Positions 51,101 to 64,000 are shown, counted from the stretch's first letter. The stretch: 64,000 nucleotides of DNA from Phytoseiulus persimilis (GCA_037576195.1 CM075102.1:18968745-19032744); one strand, 5' to 3'. Numbers and translations are program-made. Notes: generated by a model not told the origin, from the letters alone.

Positions 51101-54100
51101 CACGTTGGGAGGCAGCTCGAGACTCTTCGAGAACTACGCGAAATTCGATCCGTCGGCAAACGTAGAACCGTGCTCGATCAGGGTTTCACCTTCCTCGCGG
51201 AACACTTTCGCCCGATAGAATCAACTTATGTAGGACAAGCGCGCGGCATCGATCTACGGGAATGGAATGAATGAGTGCACGCGTTACGGCTCCTCTTTCT
51301 GCTGCGGGGCGAGCACCCGCCTAGACTTACCATTGTTTTTAGGTGACCCATTTCCGAGAAGTATCTCGCCAGACAGCCAGTCGACCCACCAGTTCAAACG
51401 GGCCGGCCGGGGCTCGGGCAGCGCCGTCGACGGAACAGGTGGGAGCGGGGCCCGAGAAGTTTATTTAGTCGTCGGATCGATAGCGGTTTATTCACCAAAT
51501 GTTCGGAGCGGCGATACTCGACGGATATTTCGACCCACAACAGTTTCGCATGTCTTGTCTCTCTGGTCGGGTTGCAGAACGGGCGCCATTTTCGTATGAA
51601 AGCTAATTACGGGCAGGAAGTCGAATCGTTGAGGTCGGTTGGCCGACAGTTCCCCGTGGGCGGTTTTCCGTGAACCCCGTTGCGGCTCAGCTCCGCTTCT
51701 GTGGTCAGCATCCCTTGTCAATCCCGGATCGTCAGCCGCTTCCTTCCTCGTTCCTCAACTTCAAACTCGACTTCGTCCTCGATTGCTTTCAAGAGAAACC
51801 ATGGAAATGCTTCCCCATCCCGAGATGGAACCACTCGAAGTGGAGACGAACGCTCATCCGCCGGGCCGAAGGATCGTCGGCGATCTCAGCTCAGGCGACG
51901 GACCGAATTGATCGGGAATTGCATCAGAATGTCCCGAATCCCTGCGAGTTGCTTGTTTCGTGGTGTCGCGGCACAGAGTACCGGCCACGAGCAAACTCCG
52001 TGGACAAAGACTTGGTCTCGACAAGCCACGATGATTGCGAAGGTGCACGACGCAGGCCCGCGTGCACGTAGTGGACTCGGCGGCCTAGAGAACTCGTCCG
52101 TGCCGCAGCACACACTTGCTGGAAAACTCTATTCATCAGCCCAGCTCCTAACTTGACCCGCGTGAATCCGTAACGGCCCTCGAAGCGCGCCGCAGTTCTC
52201 GACGACTCCGTTCATGTCGGAACGTGCGCCGATCCGGCGGAGCTGGGACTGTCAACAAAGCTTCTTGCAAGATCCATCGAGCTATTGGAATTACACAACG
52301 CGTCAAGCCCGTTGACCGAACGAAGCTCAGGAAATTGCGGATGTCTATTGTGCTCTTTCACTATGCGTGGCTGGCCTAGATTTGGAAACCCGCGGACTTG
52401 TGACCATGGACTCACACTCGCCGGACGCCAAGGGCCGGCCGGCTCGGACTCTTGTTGAACTCTCATGCATTGAATACCGAGTGAGCTGAATATTCCGTGC
52501 CGGCTTATTTTTCCTCTTCGTCCCCCTCCCCATTGATTGAGCAAGCGAGCACGCAAGCCAGTCATCCAGAGCTGGAAAGCAGGCAAAAAAGTTCGAGCTC
52601 CCCGTGGAAATAAGTCATGGCGGGCACAGAACGATCAAAAATCAGATGGTGGGGCAGATAAGACGGTCCACTGGCTGCGGTGAACCAGATTGGCTCCAGG
52701 CTGTGTATTAGTAAAACAGGTTCCGATGAGGTGGGCAACGGCTGATTTCGGGAGTAAAACATCTTCCGACCGGAGGGAACGCTTGGAGCCCCGGACTCTT
52801 CATGGGACCGTGAGATCCTCCGGACGGGACGAGAGGATCTCCTGATTGCGACTACCGACTCCCACCGCTCCGGAAACGAGACGTTTGGTTGGGAATGCAC
52901 GTCGCCAACGAGGGAACAACCTGATACGTCAATCACGCGACTTGATGTTTTTCCCACAAATGGGGAGGCACATGAAAACGTGTGCTGAACGCAAATCGAT
53001 GATTCCCCATAAATTCGCTTACTGAATTTCAAGCTGGGGAGAGGAGCATTCCAGCTTAAACAACTCTCTCGTTGTTCACTGAAACGAGGACGACGGAGAT
53101 TCCGCATGGATTGAATCCAATACAATACTGGAACGCTCGGCAAAAGAAGCCCTCCCACAAACTGAGTCAGCCCCAATGACCGACAAAGACGGAGTCATCG
53201 AGCTCCGGCTTCCTCGGAACCCGATGAAGACCGAGGGAACAGGACTCGACGTGAACCATAAGGTGATTCTCCGCCGAGACAGGAGGATAACAGGATTTTT
53301 TTCCTGCTGCACCGAAGACCGACCTCTCTAATGAGGACAATAGTTCATACTTACGATCAAGGCAGATGGAGATTCTCGAGGTCAGCGCGGAAAACGCGAC
53401 GACCGCGCCTCCTGCCAAGGGATCATTGAAGGGCCCGGCAACCGGGTCGTATACGTCGATATATGACTCCTCTCCTCGAGGATAACTTCGTCGAGTGCAG
53501 AATGTGTAGGACCTGTCAGTGAGGGCCGGCTCGAGTCGAAGGTGTGGTTGCGGTAGCGTTATCTGCTGCCGTCGGAGGTTCGGCAGGAGCCTCGTCGAAG
53601 GCTCCGAAAGTCTTCCTTGCCTCCATCAAACAGCACTCCGTTGATGACAGGTGGGTTGTTGTTGGCGGAGGCGGCGGCTCGGCTTTACTCGAATCGGCCC
53701 GGTCTTCCTGCCAACAGCGAAAGTTGGCCAACTCTAATTGGCTTTCTTTCGTACTCTCACGTGAAGGACGTTTGCGGATGGCACAAAAGATCTTTTGTTC
53801 GTCCACTTCAAAGTCAATGCCGTAGTTAGGATCGAGGTGCGGCGGATGTGCGTTGTCGAGCCAGTTGGATTTCTGTCTGTTCGTCCTGCTGCCTACCCGC
53901 CGGCCCAGCCGCCGCCCCATGCCAGCCAGCGGCCGGCCGTCCGGCTTGCCTGCCGACTGTCTATCCGTCCCCCGTTCGCTCTTCCATCCATTCACCACCG
54001 ATCTTCATCTTCCACAGACGATCCGCTCTCCCGGAGCCGGCCGATATTTTCTCCCCTTTTCTTGCGCTGACGAGCCTCAAGAGCAATCAGATAGAATGGT

Positions 54101-55814
54101 GTCGCTCCGAGAACGAGGTAAACTCGAAACTGTGTTCGAATGCCGCATCCAAGTTGTTGGCGAGAGAGTCCCCTCTTGCGTTTGGGAGGGATCTCATGAG
54201 GAGGTCGGGTTCAGGCAGCAGTTCTGAGCCGGGCTGCCGGTCCATGAATAGGACGAATAGGAATAGCGCCGACGCAGATTCGAAGGCTGAGGTGTTTCGG
54301 TGCGCAAACCCAACTGTCGAGGTCGCAACAACCGCCCGCTCAAAGGAGGTCCGCCTGATGACTGTCTCCTGCAGTCCTCGTTGCATGGGGGCGGCTCAAC
54401 TCTCCGGAAGTTGGAGGAATCGGTTGTTAATGGGAAGGAGGCGCGTCGGAGGGTGAAACGGCTTTGAATGAATCTCCATTATGGAATTCCTCGAATTCCA
54501 GAAAAGTTCAGGGGCCTTGGGAAAGTTTGCCGCACAATTAGCCGGGGGTGGCGCGGCTCATGTGGACGAAGCAAACGACATGGGGACGAACGTCTCGACG
54601 GACTCGTTGAAGGAGAACGCGGCGTTGAAATCTTCCCTCTGATGTCCGGAGCGCTCCCCCGCGAGATCCAGCTCAGACGAACGTTTTTCTTCCTCCAGGA
54701 TCGCTCTCAGGAAGGCGAGTTTCAACAGCTGCGGACGGCGCTTTCGGATCGCAAAACGATGCCCGGAAGATTCTCAGCGAGAAATAACGACCGAGATCTT
54801 CCTTTTTCCGCCCCGGAAGAATTGCTCGACAGCTCGCAGCCAAGCTCGCCCGGCTTTGATATCGTCTACAGAGCACGTCGTGGGAAAACAATGGAATGCA
54901 GCGGCTCGCGAATCACTGGCTCGAATCTGTGTGGCTTCTCCTATCAAGCCCGGCGCGGCCGGTCCCGCATCGCCCTCGCAATTTAGAGTTCGCCGTCGCA
55001 GCCGCCGCCCTCGGAGCAAGGCGAATCCGCCGATTGATCGAGTTCGTCAAACCCGCGAGGAGGAACGCGCGCAGGATTCCTCCGGCAACGAGCTCAGCCA
55101 TGCGTCGCACGTTTGCATTTTAACCTCCTGACGGCAGCGACGACGGGGCCGATGACGCCCCTGGTGTCAGAGGTGACGACCGCCGGCGATGATTGCGATC
55201 CGAGTGGCGACTAACGAATGATTCTCCAAGGACGGCAACAAGTTTGCCGACGTCTCAGGCGGTCGCCAGGACTTCGAACGGCCCGCTCTTGTCCGAGCTG
55301 CCGACCGACTCCGTGCCAGTATTTGCACGTTCGTCTCCAGCTTGCAAAGACACAACTAATTTGTACGCTTGCGTGCACACCAGACGCTCTCACAGCCTAC
55401 AAATTGAGCAGAGAAGCTTCCCTCAGCATGATCTTGACTTCTCGCGAAACTTCTCGCTCATGACTCTTGTTTGTTATCGGCATCGAGCGTCCCTGGAGCC
55501 CTTTTGAAACGCGATTCCGCGCGCAAGGTTGACGAGCGTTCCGCAAGTCATCGAGAGTGCACACTTCGGGAAGACGCGAACCCCGAAGTGCGAAGAAAAC
55601 CGAACCCGCTTCCGAACCCGCCACCGAAACAGCTCCCAACGGTCCGCCGATGACGTGTCCAGAGCCTGCTGATCTCTTCGCAGGGATCAGTTACGGCTCG
55701 GATCCGCTCGGCCGCGAGCGGATGTGGCATCTGAAATTTCCAGGACTCACCTTCAGTAAGGATGCGCAGGGCGGCTAAGAACGATACGAGCGGAACCATG
55801 TCGCTCTTCAACAT
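39109..55814 (-). CDS. PAN/apple and ZP-domain transmembrane matrix protein (NompA-like)
   Basis: Sixteen minus-strand exons: 55751-55814, 48981-49078, 46974-47229, 46549-46824, 44588-44738, 44182-44330, 43559-43976, 43310-43497, 42203-42395, 41736-41974, 41277-41604, 40846-40991, 40233-40326, 39895-40127, 39560-39757 and 39109-39476. They total 3,399 bases (1,132 aa) with all phases matching. Exon 1 is a signal peptide (MVPLVSFLAALRIL core); an in-frame ATG at 55847 is an alternative start. PAN domains lie at about 22-139, 140-231, 232-331 and 534-650, with the usual paired cysteines. A Pro-rich then Gly/Tyr-rich linker (about 332-533) separates PAN3 from PAN4. A ZP domain follows (about 680-925), then RRRRR (933-937) as a furin-type site, a Thr-rich stem, a transmembrane helix (about 1027-1051) and a cytoplasmic tail. 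Such proteins polymerise in apical or cuticular matrix. The architecture resembles fly NompA, but the orthologue is not settled. The border between exons 7 and 8 (43497/43559) is the weakest. Confidence 0.9.
43675..43795 (-). repeat. Glycine-coding triplet repeat inside the PAN-ZP gene
   Basis: On the plus strand this is a CCG/CCT/CTC-rich run. Read on minus in the frame of exon 7 it gives repeated GGYGGGG units. It is coding low-complexity sequence, probably a flexible linker, and is likely to vary in length between alleles or be error-prone in assembly. Confidence 0.8.
49079..55750 (-). other. Large first intron of the PAN-ZP gene
   Basis: This lies between the signal-peptide exon (donor GTGAGT at 55750) and the first PAN exon (acceptor TTTCCAG at 49079). 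At 6.7 kb it is far longer than the other introns of the gene. It is GC-rich in places, which makes chance open frames such as 49947-50735 (262 codons, minus) and 52562-53176 (204 codons, minus). I see no family signature in them. A large first intron is a usual place for enhancers, but no specific site can be named. Confidence 0.6.
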
Positions 55815-55849
55815 GACCACAACCACAGACTCATAGGCTGACTTCAACA

Positions 55850-58800
55850 GGCTTCACACTGAAGTCCGGCGACAGTACAGACGAATGGCTTCGCGGTCGC
55901 TCGACGCTCGGATGGTCCGTCTGGCACGAGCTTGTTCGGTTCACCGAGTGGTCGGGGCTTGGCTGTCGTTGGCCAAGTCGGTGGCTCGCTCGCTCGCTCG
56001 GTCAGTCAGTGAGTCCGACAGACACTAACTAGGTGAATGAATGAATGTTTGCATGGTCCATGAGCTATGGTAGCCATGTCGCATGTCGCTCAGTAAAGGT
56101 GCCCTCACTCATCGGTCGGCAGCCTGGCGGCGAGTCAGCCAGAGCACCGTTTCCCGTTTCCGGCCGTTCGTTTCGGTTTTTTGTTGACGGCCAAACTTTG
56201 CGACTTGGCACAATTCTTGAATCGAATCGATTCATCTCATTCGAACAACTGAACGAAGGGTGTAGCGAACTTGCTTTCCCGCACCGCGCTCCGAACCCTT
56301 GCTCAAGAGCGCGCAGGTTTCGTGGCCCGGGGCGCATTCACGACAACTTTTCGGCGGCTTCTGTGTCTTCCGCATACAACCAGAACGGAACGGATATCGA
56401 CTGCTGCCACTGCTTCCGACCTCGCCGAATGACGTTCGGCCTCAGGAAAATCTCGTTCTTCCCGCGATGGAATCCGAGATTCGGAGCCCGGGGAATCCGT
56501 AGAGTCAGCTCGATGAGTGAAAACGATTCCCGCCTCTGAACTGGAGTCCGAGAGAATTCGAACCCTCAACTCCCGAGGAGAGGACATCCGAGCTCTCTCA
56601 TAAAAGCCGCAGGAGAATTCGCTACGGAACTCGTTCCTCGAGAACGGCCTCCAAAAAGGAGCTGTCCAGCGAGCGTCACATGAAGTGATTCGCATACTAG
56701 AGCCAAACGCCGCCGCCAGATCGTGGGTTAACACTGGGTCGGCCAACACGGCGACTTGACGTCACGTTCCAGCGCTCAGCGAACCGAATCACCCTCACAG
56801 AAGCAGAAGTTTCGATAGGATGAAGGTTTCGTGCCGATTCCAACATTGCCACAACGGGCATTTTTCATCCGGCTGTTCCGTTCCAAAAAGATGATCTTGT
56901 TTGCACTTTGCATCACTATAAGCCCCTTTGAAAAGCTCGTATTTGACAGATGACTACTACCGTTGCTACGGCCGCCGCTGCTTACTTTTCGGATTTTTTG
57001 GAAGCCAAGAACGACGTAGAGCGGGAAGCCGGCTCTCCGCTCGCCTTTCTTAGGAGAGGTATTAGCCCGTGAAGGCAACTTTCGCTACGATCCTCATTCC
57101 TCTCCGAGTTCCACTCGACTGAGCCCAGCGCGAGTCGGCGTTCGGCGTGTTAGCGAGCCAGCCTCTCTTGGACGAGCGCCGGAACGCCGGCGCCGCTCAA
57201 TCAAGACCTGCGGGAGCGCGAAAAAGTCAGAGGTCGCAAAACTTTACCCCGCTGAGCATCTATCCTCTGGGAAGATCTCGGCGGGTTCTTTGGATGCGGG
57301 CGCCTGGTTCTGACGATTTTTGTCGAGGCTCGATTACCGACAGCTCGGGCCAGTTCTATCGAGGGGTGAAAGAGTCAAATTGCGCCGCAAACGTTCTCAC
57401 CGCGAAACCGCTATCTCTATTCAGCCGGGCGTCGATGTTACTCTCTGGTCCGATGAAAGTGCTCGTTGATAACAATGACGCTCCCGCCCGAAATTTCCTC
57501 GAGCTTTCATTGTTCTCTCAAAGGGAGCTTCGGCAAGGAGAGCGCTGCCAGGTCTGAATGAGGGATGGCCCAAGGAAGTTGGGCACAGCCAAACGATCTC
57601 GGCTGCTGTCGCTCCATGGGATTCGGGGGAACTCTGAGCTTCCAATGGTTTTCGATGCCAGAGCGGTGGAGCTGTGGGTCGCTCGATGAAGTCGGAGTTG
57701 GACGAAGCTCATCCGAGGAAACTGCGAGATCGTGCAGGTCAACAATCGACTCGTGCCTCCGGCACATGCCCGAAGCCGACGTTAAGGATTGCTCCGAGTG
57801 AGAGGGTGACCGGTCGGGATCGAATATGCCGTTTGCCCTCTGACCTCCTAGCACAAGGCAGCGTCGATGAGACGCTACAAAGCTGGGCGTTTGATGAAGG
57901 CCGTGCAGATCATTCGGCGCTCTCGTCGGTCCTACGTGGTAACCCGAGCGTGGAGTTCTTCGTCTTGATGATTGCAGATGCTGCATCGTTGCGGAAATTC
58001 TCGAAGCTCATTGTGTGGGCAATGACGATGATGACGTGAGCAACTCTGACAATAATCCGGTAGATAGCCCGGCTGACTTGGAGTGGAGTGAGCTGGGTAG
58101 CAATCAGATCGAAAGAGACCGAACGCGTTCTCTCGATTGATCGGTCAATCGATCAATTGTTCGCTCACTTTCCTCCTCCCGTTCGCAATGAGACGGCCCG
58201 ACGACTGCCTGTGCATACTCGACAACGAACTACACATCTTGAGCCGTAATCACGGGGGGCACACGACGGAAGGGAGGGTGGGGGGATGACGAAGCAACGG
58301 AGAACAATCGTTGTCGATGATCGCGGCTCTGAAAGCTAAGGCCGCTCTCTCGAGTTTCCGAGCTCGACGACATCGGTGAGCTACCTGCGCTGGCTGCTTT
58401 ACACGAGGGGAGAGGAAATCAGTGGATTTTTTCGAAAACGTCCGATTGGATCAGCCCTCAGCCTGGGGCTGTTCTTAAGAAGATTACCACTGGCGGCGGA
58501 CCGACTGACGGAGCCACCAACCGACCTACTGAGAGACCAAGTTAGGGGTAGAAGGAGAGGAATCTCCTGTTCCTGAGATCTGGTCAAGGTTAACAACGCT
58601 GAGAACCCTCGTCTCAGAGGAAGGCTGACTTCATTTTCCAACGAAGCTCGCGTGCCGAAACAAACAACGATTGCTGAGCGCGCTTCGCTCTTCAGTCGGC
58701 TGCGTCAGCCCTCGCTCACCGCTTTAGAACTCCTCGTCAGCGGCTGGAGAACGGTATCACGTCGACCAGCGTGACGATGACAACAACGCTTTTTCTGACG

Positions 58801-61800
58801 TCAGCTTTTGTTTCGGTTCGTCTGAGTTGTGCCCTCATCGTGAACCAAGCGCGTCTGAACGCTTCCCGTTTTAATTTGAACTTCATTTTGCATGAGCTGC
58901 TCAGCGTCACCTTCATGAATAACACCGTTGGTGTCACTGTGACGGGCTCTCCCAAAGAAGAGTTCTCCACCACGTGACAGCGGGGGAACCAAAGTGGGGG
59001 AAGCACGCTGAGTTTGCGATTGACGGGATCGAGGCTAGAGTTCTCAAGAATGCAAAACACTCGTAAAGCATTCCGGAAGACGGCGAGGTCACGATCTGGC
59101 GTTGAAGAGGACACGAGTCAATAACGACGACGGCGGCGACATTGACAACAACAAGGACGCTGGAAAAGACTTTTTTTTCATAATGGGAAGATCCGTCCGC
59201 AGGTCACGTAGGAAGCGATTCTGGCTCAGGAGCCGTGGTGGAGACGTCGGCTATAACGCTGTTGTATAATGGCATTTATATAAAGTAGATTTTCTTACGT
59301 CCCCTCGACTGCTCCTATACGAGAGCTTCTGGCATTCTCCCTAACGATACCCAGAATCTCTAATCTGGGATATAATAACATCTTCTCGGCTGTTCGTAAC
59401 CTCATAAACTTCATTATTCAAATTGAGAGAAAAATACCCAGAACCTTGTGACGTCCCCCCTGAGTTCGGAGCCCAAGAAATTAACTTTACACGGACGTCG
59501 GCGAAGCTGATGATTCACAGCAGCCACATGCACCTCGGAAACGTTGTAAGGTGTTGTTGGACAACAAAGTCAGATCAAAGTCAGTCACGGGTCCCCATGG
59601 AATGGTCCTGACTACCTCGAGACAGATTGCAATGTCCTGAAACCAAGCGCAGTCTCATTTCGACTACATCCTAGGTAGAAAAGTTCGGGTGCATGAAAGG
59701 TGTCTGCTAACGAATAGCTAACGCAGCAGTTGGTCATGAGGTTGCTCCGATGGAGTGAACGCACTCGGAGCCGTTAGACCCGTACGTCTCAAACGAGGAG
59801 TATTCAGAGCCAAATGGAGAAGATAATTCAAGAAACACCGCCCCCGGTCTGATTCTTGCCCTGGAATCAGTCGTAAGTTGGAGTCTAGAACGGTCTTGAA
59901 CCCCTCAGAAAAAGAAACTTGTGTCCGAAAGCACGGGAATCCCCGTTTTCGAAGTTTTCCTCGCAAACGGTGCAGGTCAGAAGCTTTTGGACCCTCTCTC
60001 ACTCAAAAGTTTAACTTTCCGTTGATTTTCCTCCAATTCAGAGGAGTTGATAGTGGAGCTGATGAATAATGCTTCGAGGCTACGGATTCCAATAATTATC
60101 CATGCGACGATATTGTCGAAGAGCAACGATATCAATTGATTCACGAGCAGACGTCATCACCGAGTCACAGAAACTAGTGAATATTCTGGCTTTTTGTGTG
60201 TGGAGTAACATGTTCCCCCGGAGTGCGTTCGACCAATCTGTCTAACTTCAGATGTGAGAGGGTTATCCACTGTTCGCCAGACTCTAGAGCGGCGATTCAT
60301 CCAACGGAACTGAACTCTTCTTGATTTCGGCATATCACATCCCTAGCTGCGAGCTGAATCTTGGAGAAAGCCTCGAGGGGAGGACGAAACACATTTCTGC
60401 ATCATGAATGATAGATGAGAGGCTAGCTGTGGACCTAAAATTCGCTTCACGGGGTGTATCCTTCGCAAAGCTCGAGTGGGCGTTACGTCCCATTTCAGCA
60501 TCGGCTGCGTCGTATCACCGGATTGGGAAGTCGCAAACGGAGTTCCAGGAAACCCGGGAGCTCATCGAGATTCTGGATGCATGATTGCACGTCCCAAAGA
60601 CTGTTGTTGATGCGATTCAATTTTCTGTCGAGATCCATGAACTAAGATAAATCATAAGTAGAGCTCCAATATGACCGTAGGACTGCCAGGTCTGGGCCAT
60701 CGACTGAGGATTTCAGCGACGAGCTGTCCGCGGGTCTTCTGCCTGAATCTTCGAGACGAACGATCGACTCAAAGCCATGGTTGGCTACTCGATCTATGGG
60801 CCTGAAAAGCGGACATTCTCTCGGTTGCTCGAGAAAACCGGACAAACGGACGGGAAAGGACGTGTCCGGTCATACGGGAGCTCTAATCATTAGTGCTCAA
60901 CAGCTGCCGACTCGTCGCAATGACTGGGAGGAGTGAGAGCTGTAGGCTGGGCACTGGGCCTCAAGTCCGAGATTCTCGAACGAGCTCGACGCGAAGTGTG
61001 TGTTCGGATCCCGGAAACGCTCGAAGTCGGATGTCAGGGTCTTTCTCCAGGCTGGGTTCTCCGACTGATTCATTTATGGCGACGCTCGCATCAAATCCAG
61101 CGGGCGCCTCAGATCCGTTGGACCGTTCACTCGTTAGCAGAATCCACACTCGATGCGATTGCTTCGCCAACGCAAACAGGAGCCGGCCATCCAAGAAAAA
61201 TCGAGTCAAGACCTCTCGCCTCTCCCAGTCATCCGGTAGCTTGAGCGATACGTCGGGGCGTCAATCTGATGAATAATAGTCGCAGAACGGAGTCGCAGCG
61301 TCGCTCCCTGATCGACGTTATCTCAGCGAGATCATAAAGCACGGCCATGATGCGGAGGGACGAGATCCGGGTCGAACGGACGAGAGCGCAGGCAGGAGGC
61401 AGACAGGCAAGCAGGCTCGCAACGTAAGTCCCTTATGAACAGAAGGACTGCGTGACAAACGAGAACAATTATCGCGACATCGTCATCGATCACCGGACTT
61501 CTTTTCCGCGCAACTTCACGGGCCTTTCTCTGTGCGTGCGTCAGCCAACGGTCTTTCGCCGGTCCGAGCCGGCCTCGTCGCGCCGCGGTCCGCGAACGAA
61601 GTAGCTTTTCATCAATCGCTTACCCTTCACGACTCATCCGGAGCAGTTGTGGCAGGCAAACAGGCTGACAGAAGCGCAAAGAACAAGCCTTAAGTGACGT
61701 CCTCGCCGTACGTTCCGGTCCCTCGGTGCCGGTTGCCGTTTTTCACCCGTTTCACATTTTCATGCTTCCTTGCTGGTCTTCGAAGCGGTCGCGGGAGCGG

Positions 61801-64000
61801 AGTGGGACCCACCCTCTCACTTTCACCCTCCACTGGTTTCATCTCATTCTTCTCGCCAGGTTCTCGCTTATTTCCCTGAGTAAGCAAACCTTCCAGGGTC
61901 TTCTCCACGAGTTCCTTCTTCGCTCTGGTAGTTCTCCTGGCTCATTCGATTCGTGTATGTCCCTTCCGTCCGATCCTTCCCGTTCACGGTTGAACCGATT
62001 CGATTGAAGCAGGGCCTCAGGTCGGTAGTTTCATCCCGCGGCGTAGTCACTTCGATCAAGTTCCCGTTCGGCTTCAAATGACAGCTCTCTCGAAGGGTGC
62101 ATTTTTCTATTCCGATCCAGCTCCCCTCGAGCGGTCGTTCCCTTAATTTAACTGTGCTAGTGTTCCTATTCTGGTTCTCCCCAGGGCCTATCCTTCCCGC
62201 CTCAATCCCAGCCGTCGTCTCCTCTTCTCGTCCTTGAGCTCTCAGATCCCCATGAAATCCCCTCATTTCCCAGGGCATTCCCTCGCCACTCCCGGAGGAG
62301 AGGTTTAACGCCTCCATACGTGCCGCAAGCAGGATCGGTGGCAGGTGGTTGAAGAGCTGCTACAACAACGGAAGTCGAGTTGGAATCCGGACAATCGGGT
62401 GTTTTCGGTCGCATCTCCGCCGCACGCGACCCGGGAATTCCTTCGCACTAAACAAATTTGTGCCGGTATCCGGTGGTGGAATTGTTTCTGTTCCGCCGAA
62501 CCTCTTCTTTCCGCTCCCCAGCCGCGGCTGCGCGTTCCATACCGGCCTTTTCGCGCCTGTGTTCGGTCACGTCGCCCGAGTTCCAGCGGAGGGTCGCCTC
62601 ATCCAATTACGGTTGTTGTCGTTCCATAAATCGACTCCACTTCCACCTGTGACGGGCGGCGGCTGCTGACTACACACTATTAGGGGGGCACTGCTTCAGA
62701 TTTCTGATCTCGGCCTCAATCGTTGAGACCATAAAAAGTTTACAGCCCTCTCGGACGGGCCAGCGGCGGCCGACGGGCCAACCTTCTCCGATGACGAGCG
62801 CCCCGTCGCTTCTTACTGACTTAGGGCAAACCGACTCCCGTCCCCGGGACGATGGCTGGGAATCATTTTACGGTTGGACTTCCAGATCCCTCCGCGAGTG
62901 GAGCGGACGTTAGCGGAGCGGGTGTTGGGCCTGGATGCTTTGTTCGGCCGCCGTCACGATATTCCCATTGTTTCCACGAGAGTGCTTCTTTTCCCACTTT
63001 CCTGTTCCTGCCGGCCAGATACCTGCCACGACAGGTGGGATGCAGCGGCAGCAAGAGCTGCAACAGGTGGTTCGAACAGGTGAAGTCGACGGGAAAGCGA
63101 TCAGGATAGAAGGCATTCGACCTCTCTGCAGAACTAACAGGTGGTGTCTCCGCGTCAGGAATAAGGGCCGAAAAGCCTCTCACTCTCTATGAGAGTCCTC
63201 GAGATATTCACGGCAGCGACTCGTCCGAATGTCCCGAGGAGGCCTCGGAATCCGGAAAAGAACGTGGAGAGCGTTTTCGACTTCGCTCCCCAGGAGAACG
63301 GATGGGAGCGGAGCATTCCCTCCGAGATTCACGTCATGGTCACGGAATTACCATCGGTATGGGCTCCCTACGATCTATCTGATATTGACGAGCAATAGAA
63401 TAGCAACGGTTACCAGAGGGATTCCTAGGGAGAGGCGGTGTCGGAAGCTAGTGAAAACCTTTCATTCTTGTACGTTCTCGAAGTACGGAACCAGAGTCCC
63501 GGTCTCGCGTCGCCGCATTAGCACGATGAGCGCCTACTCACTCTGATGCGTCTGCTCTATTCATGCCTCGACGTGAGCGTGTTCAAAAGTGTATGCAGCT
63601 GTCTGGTCACTAATTCAAGGATTAATCTTCCTGTGCATCATCTGAGCTTCCATTTGGGCTCTGGGGTAGATGAACAATTATCACGAGGCCTAAGTGAACG
63701 AATCGTCCGAGGTTTGTGATCATGTGCCTCCACACCCGCCAGAGAGGCTTGCAACCTATTACGGTCTGCATCTCCATCCGTCCACTTCTCTATCGTGCTT
63801 TAGAGCTCTCTCGTTATTTTGGGTGACTGAAGTCGTATCGACCGGAGTTGGCATGATGGTAAATGGGAAATCTCAGTACTATATCACACCTCTTCCTCCT
63901 CCACCTCAGACTGGCATGTGTGTCCTCGAGGCGTACACCGGATCCCACGAAGAAATCACGGAGATCGCAAGAACGGTATCGCCAAGTACCCACTCGACTC
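55850..64000. other. Region without a supported gene (window end)
   Basis: The first part should hold the promoter and 5' UTR of the PAN-ZP gene, which runs leftward. Beyond that, frames of up to 164 codons occur, but none is convincing. A plus-strand frame at 63189-63398 has a protein-like composition and a possible GTATGG donor at about 63358, so a rightward gene may begin near the window edge. This is weak. Confidence 0.35.

Noticed and set aside
52562-53176. 204-codon minus-strand open frame
   Set aside because: Intronic position, no family signature and a Ser/Arg-heavy composition; judged a chance frame.
59274-59288. TATATAAAG, a TATA-box-like sequence
   Set aside because: No coding exon in a sensible position downstream on either strand; such AT-rich words occur by chance.

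Overview
The window is eukaryotic nuclear DNA. Its protein-coding genes are interrupted by introns with GT...AG borders, and reading phase is kept across every junction I could test. Four gene models have recognisable families, and two are real-looking but unassigned. The gene content fits an ecdysozoan, most likely an arthropod: a PAN-plus-ZP cuticle/apical-matrix protein of the NompA type, an SLC24 exchanger, and the Leloir enzyme GALT. Introns are mostly short (40 to about 2,300 bases, with some larger exceptions), base composition is near 50% GC, and little recognisable transposon protein is present. That would suit a compact chelicerate (mite-like) genome, but this species guess is inference only.

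Layout. (1) 2350-3650, + strand: the 3' exons of an unrecognised acidic protein that ends directly on an AATAAA signal. (2) 3660-13125: no gene I can support, only small tandem duplications near 8.5-9.0 kb. (3) 13126-13657, +: two exons encoding four C2H2 zinc fingers. (4) 16098-17673, -: a five-exon, helix-rich gene with a BAR-like look. (5) 17.7-22.6 kb: gene-free, with two inverted-repeat elements, one of them a striking array of palindromes at about 30-base spacing. (6) 22647-27481, +: a complete eight-exon K+-dependent Na+/Ca2+ exchanger (639 codons plus stop, all phases consistent). (7) 32221-33512, -: galactose-1-phosphate uridylyltransferase, whose start codon lies alone in its own exon. 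(8) 39109-55814, -: a complete 16-exon gene for a signal peptide / four PAN domains / glycine-proline linker / ZP domain / polybasic cleavage site / transmembrane protein (1,132 aa). Its first intron is 6.7 kb. (9) 55.85-64.0 kb: nothing I can assign with confidence.

The genes do not form a pathway. GALT is cytosolic sugar metabolism, the exchanger controls Ca2+ at the plasma membrane, and the PAN-ZP protein is extracellular matrix. I found no rRNA, tRNA, CRISPR or prokaryote-type system. The most unusual items are the ATG-only coding exon of GALT, a replaced metal-ligand histidine in GALT, the palindrome array at 19.75-19.95 kb, and the two unassigned genes. Exon borders were placed by eye from splice consensus and phase, and transcript data would settle them.
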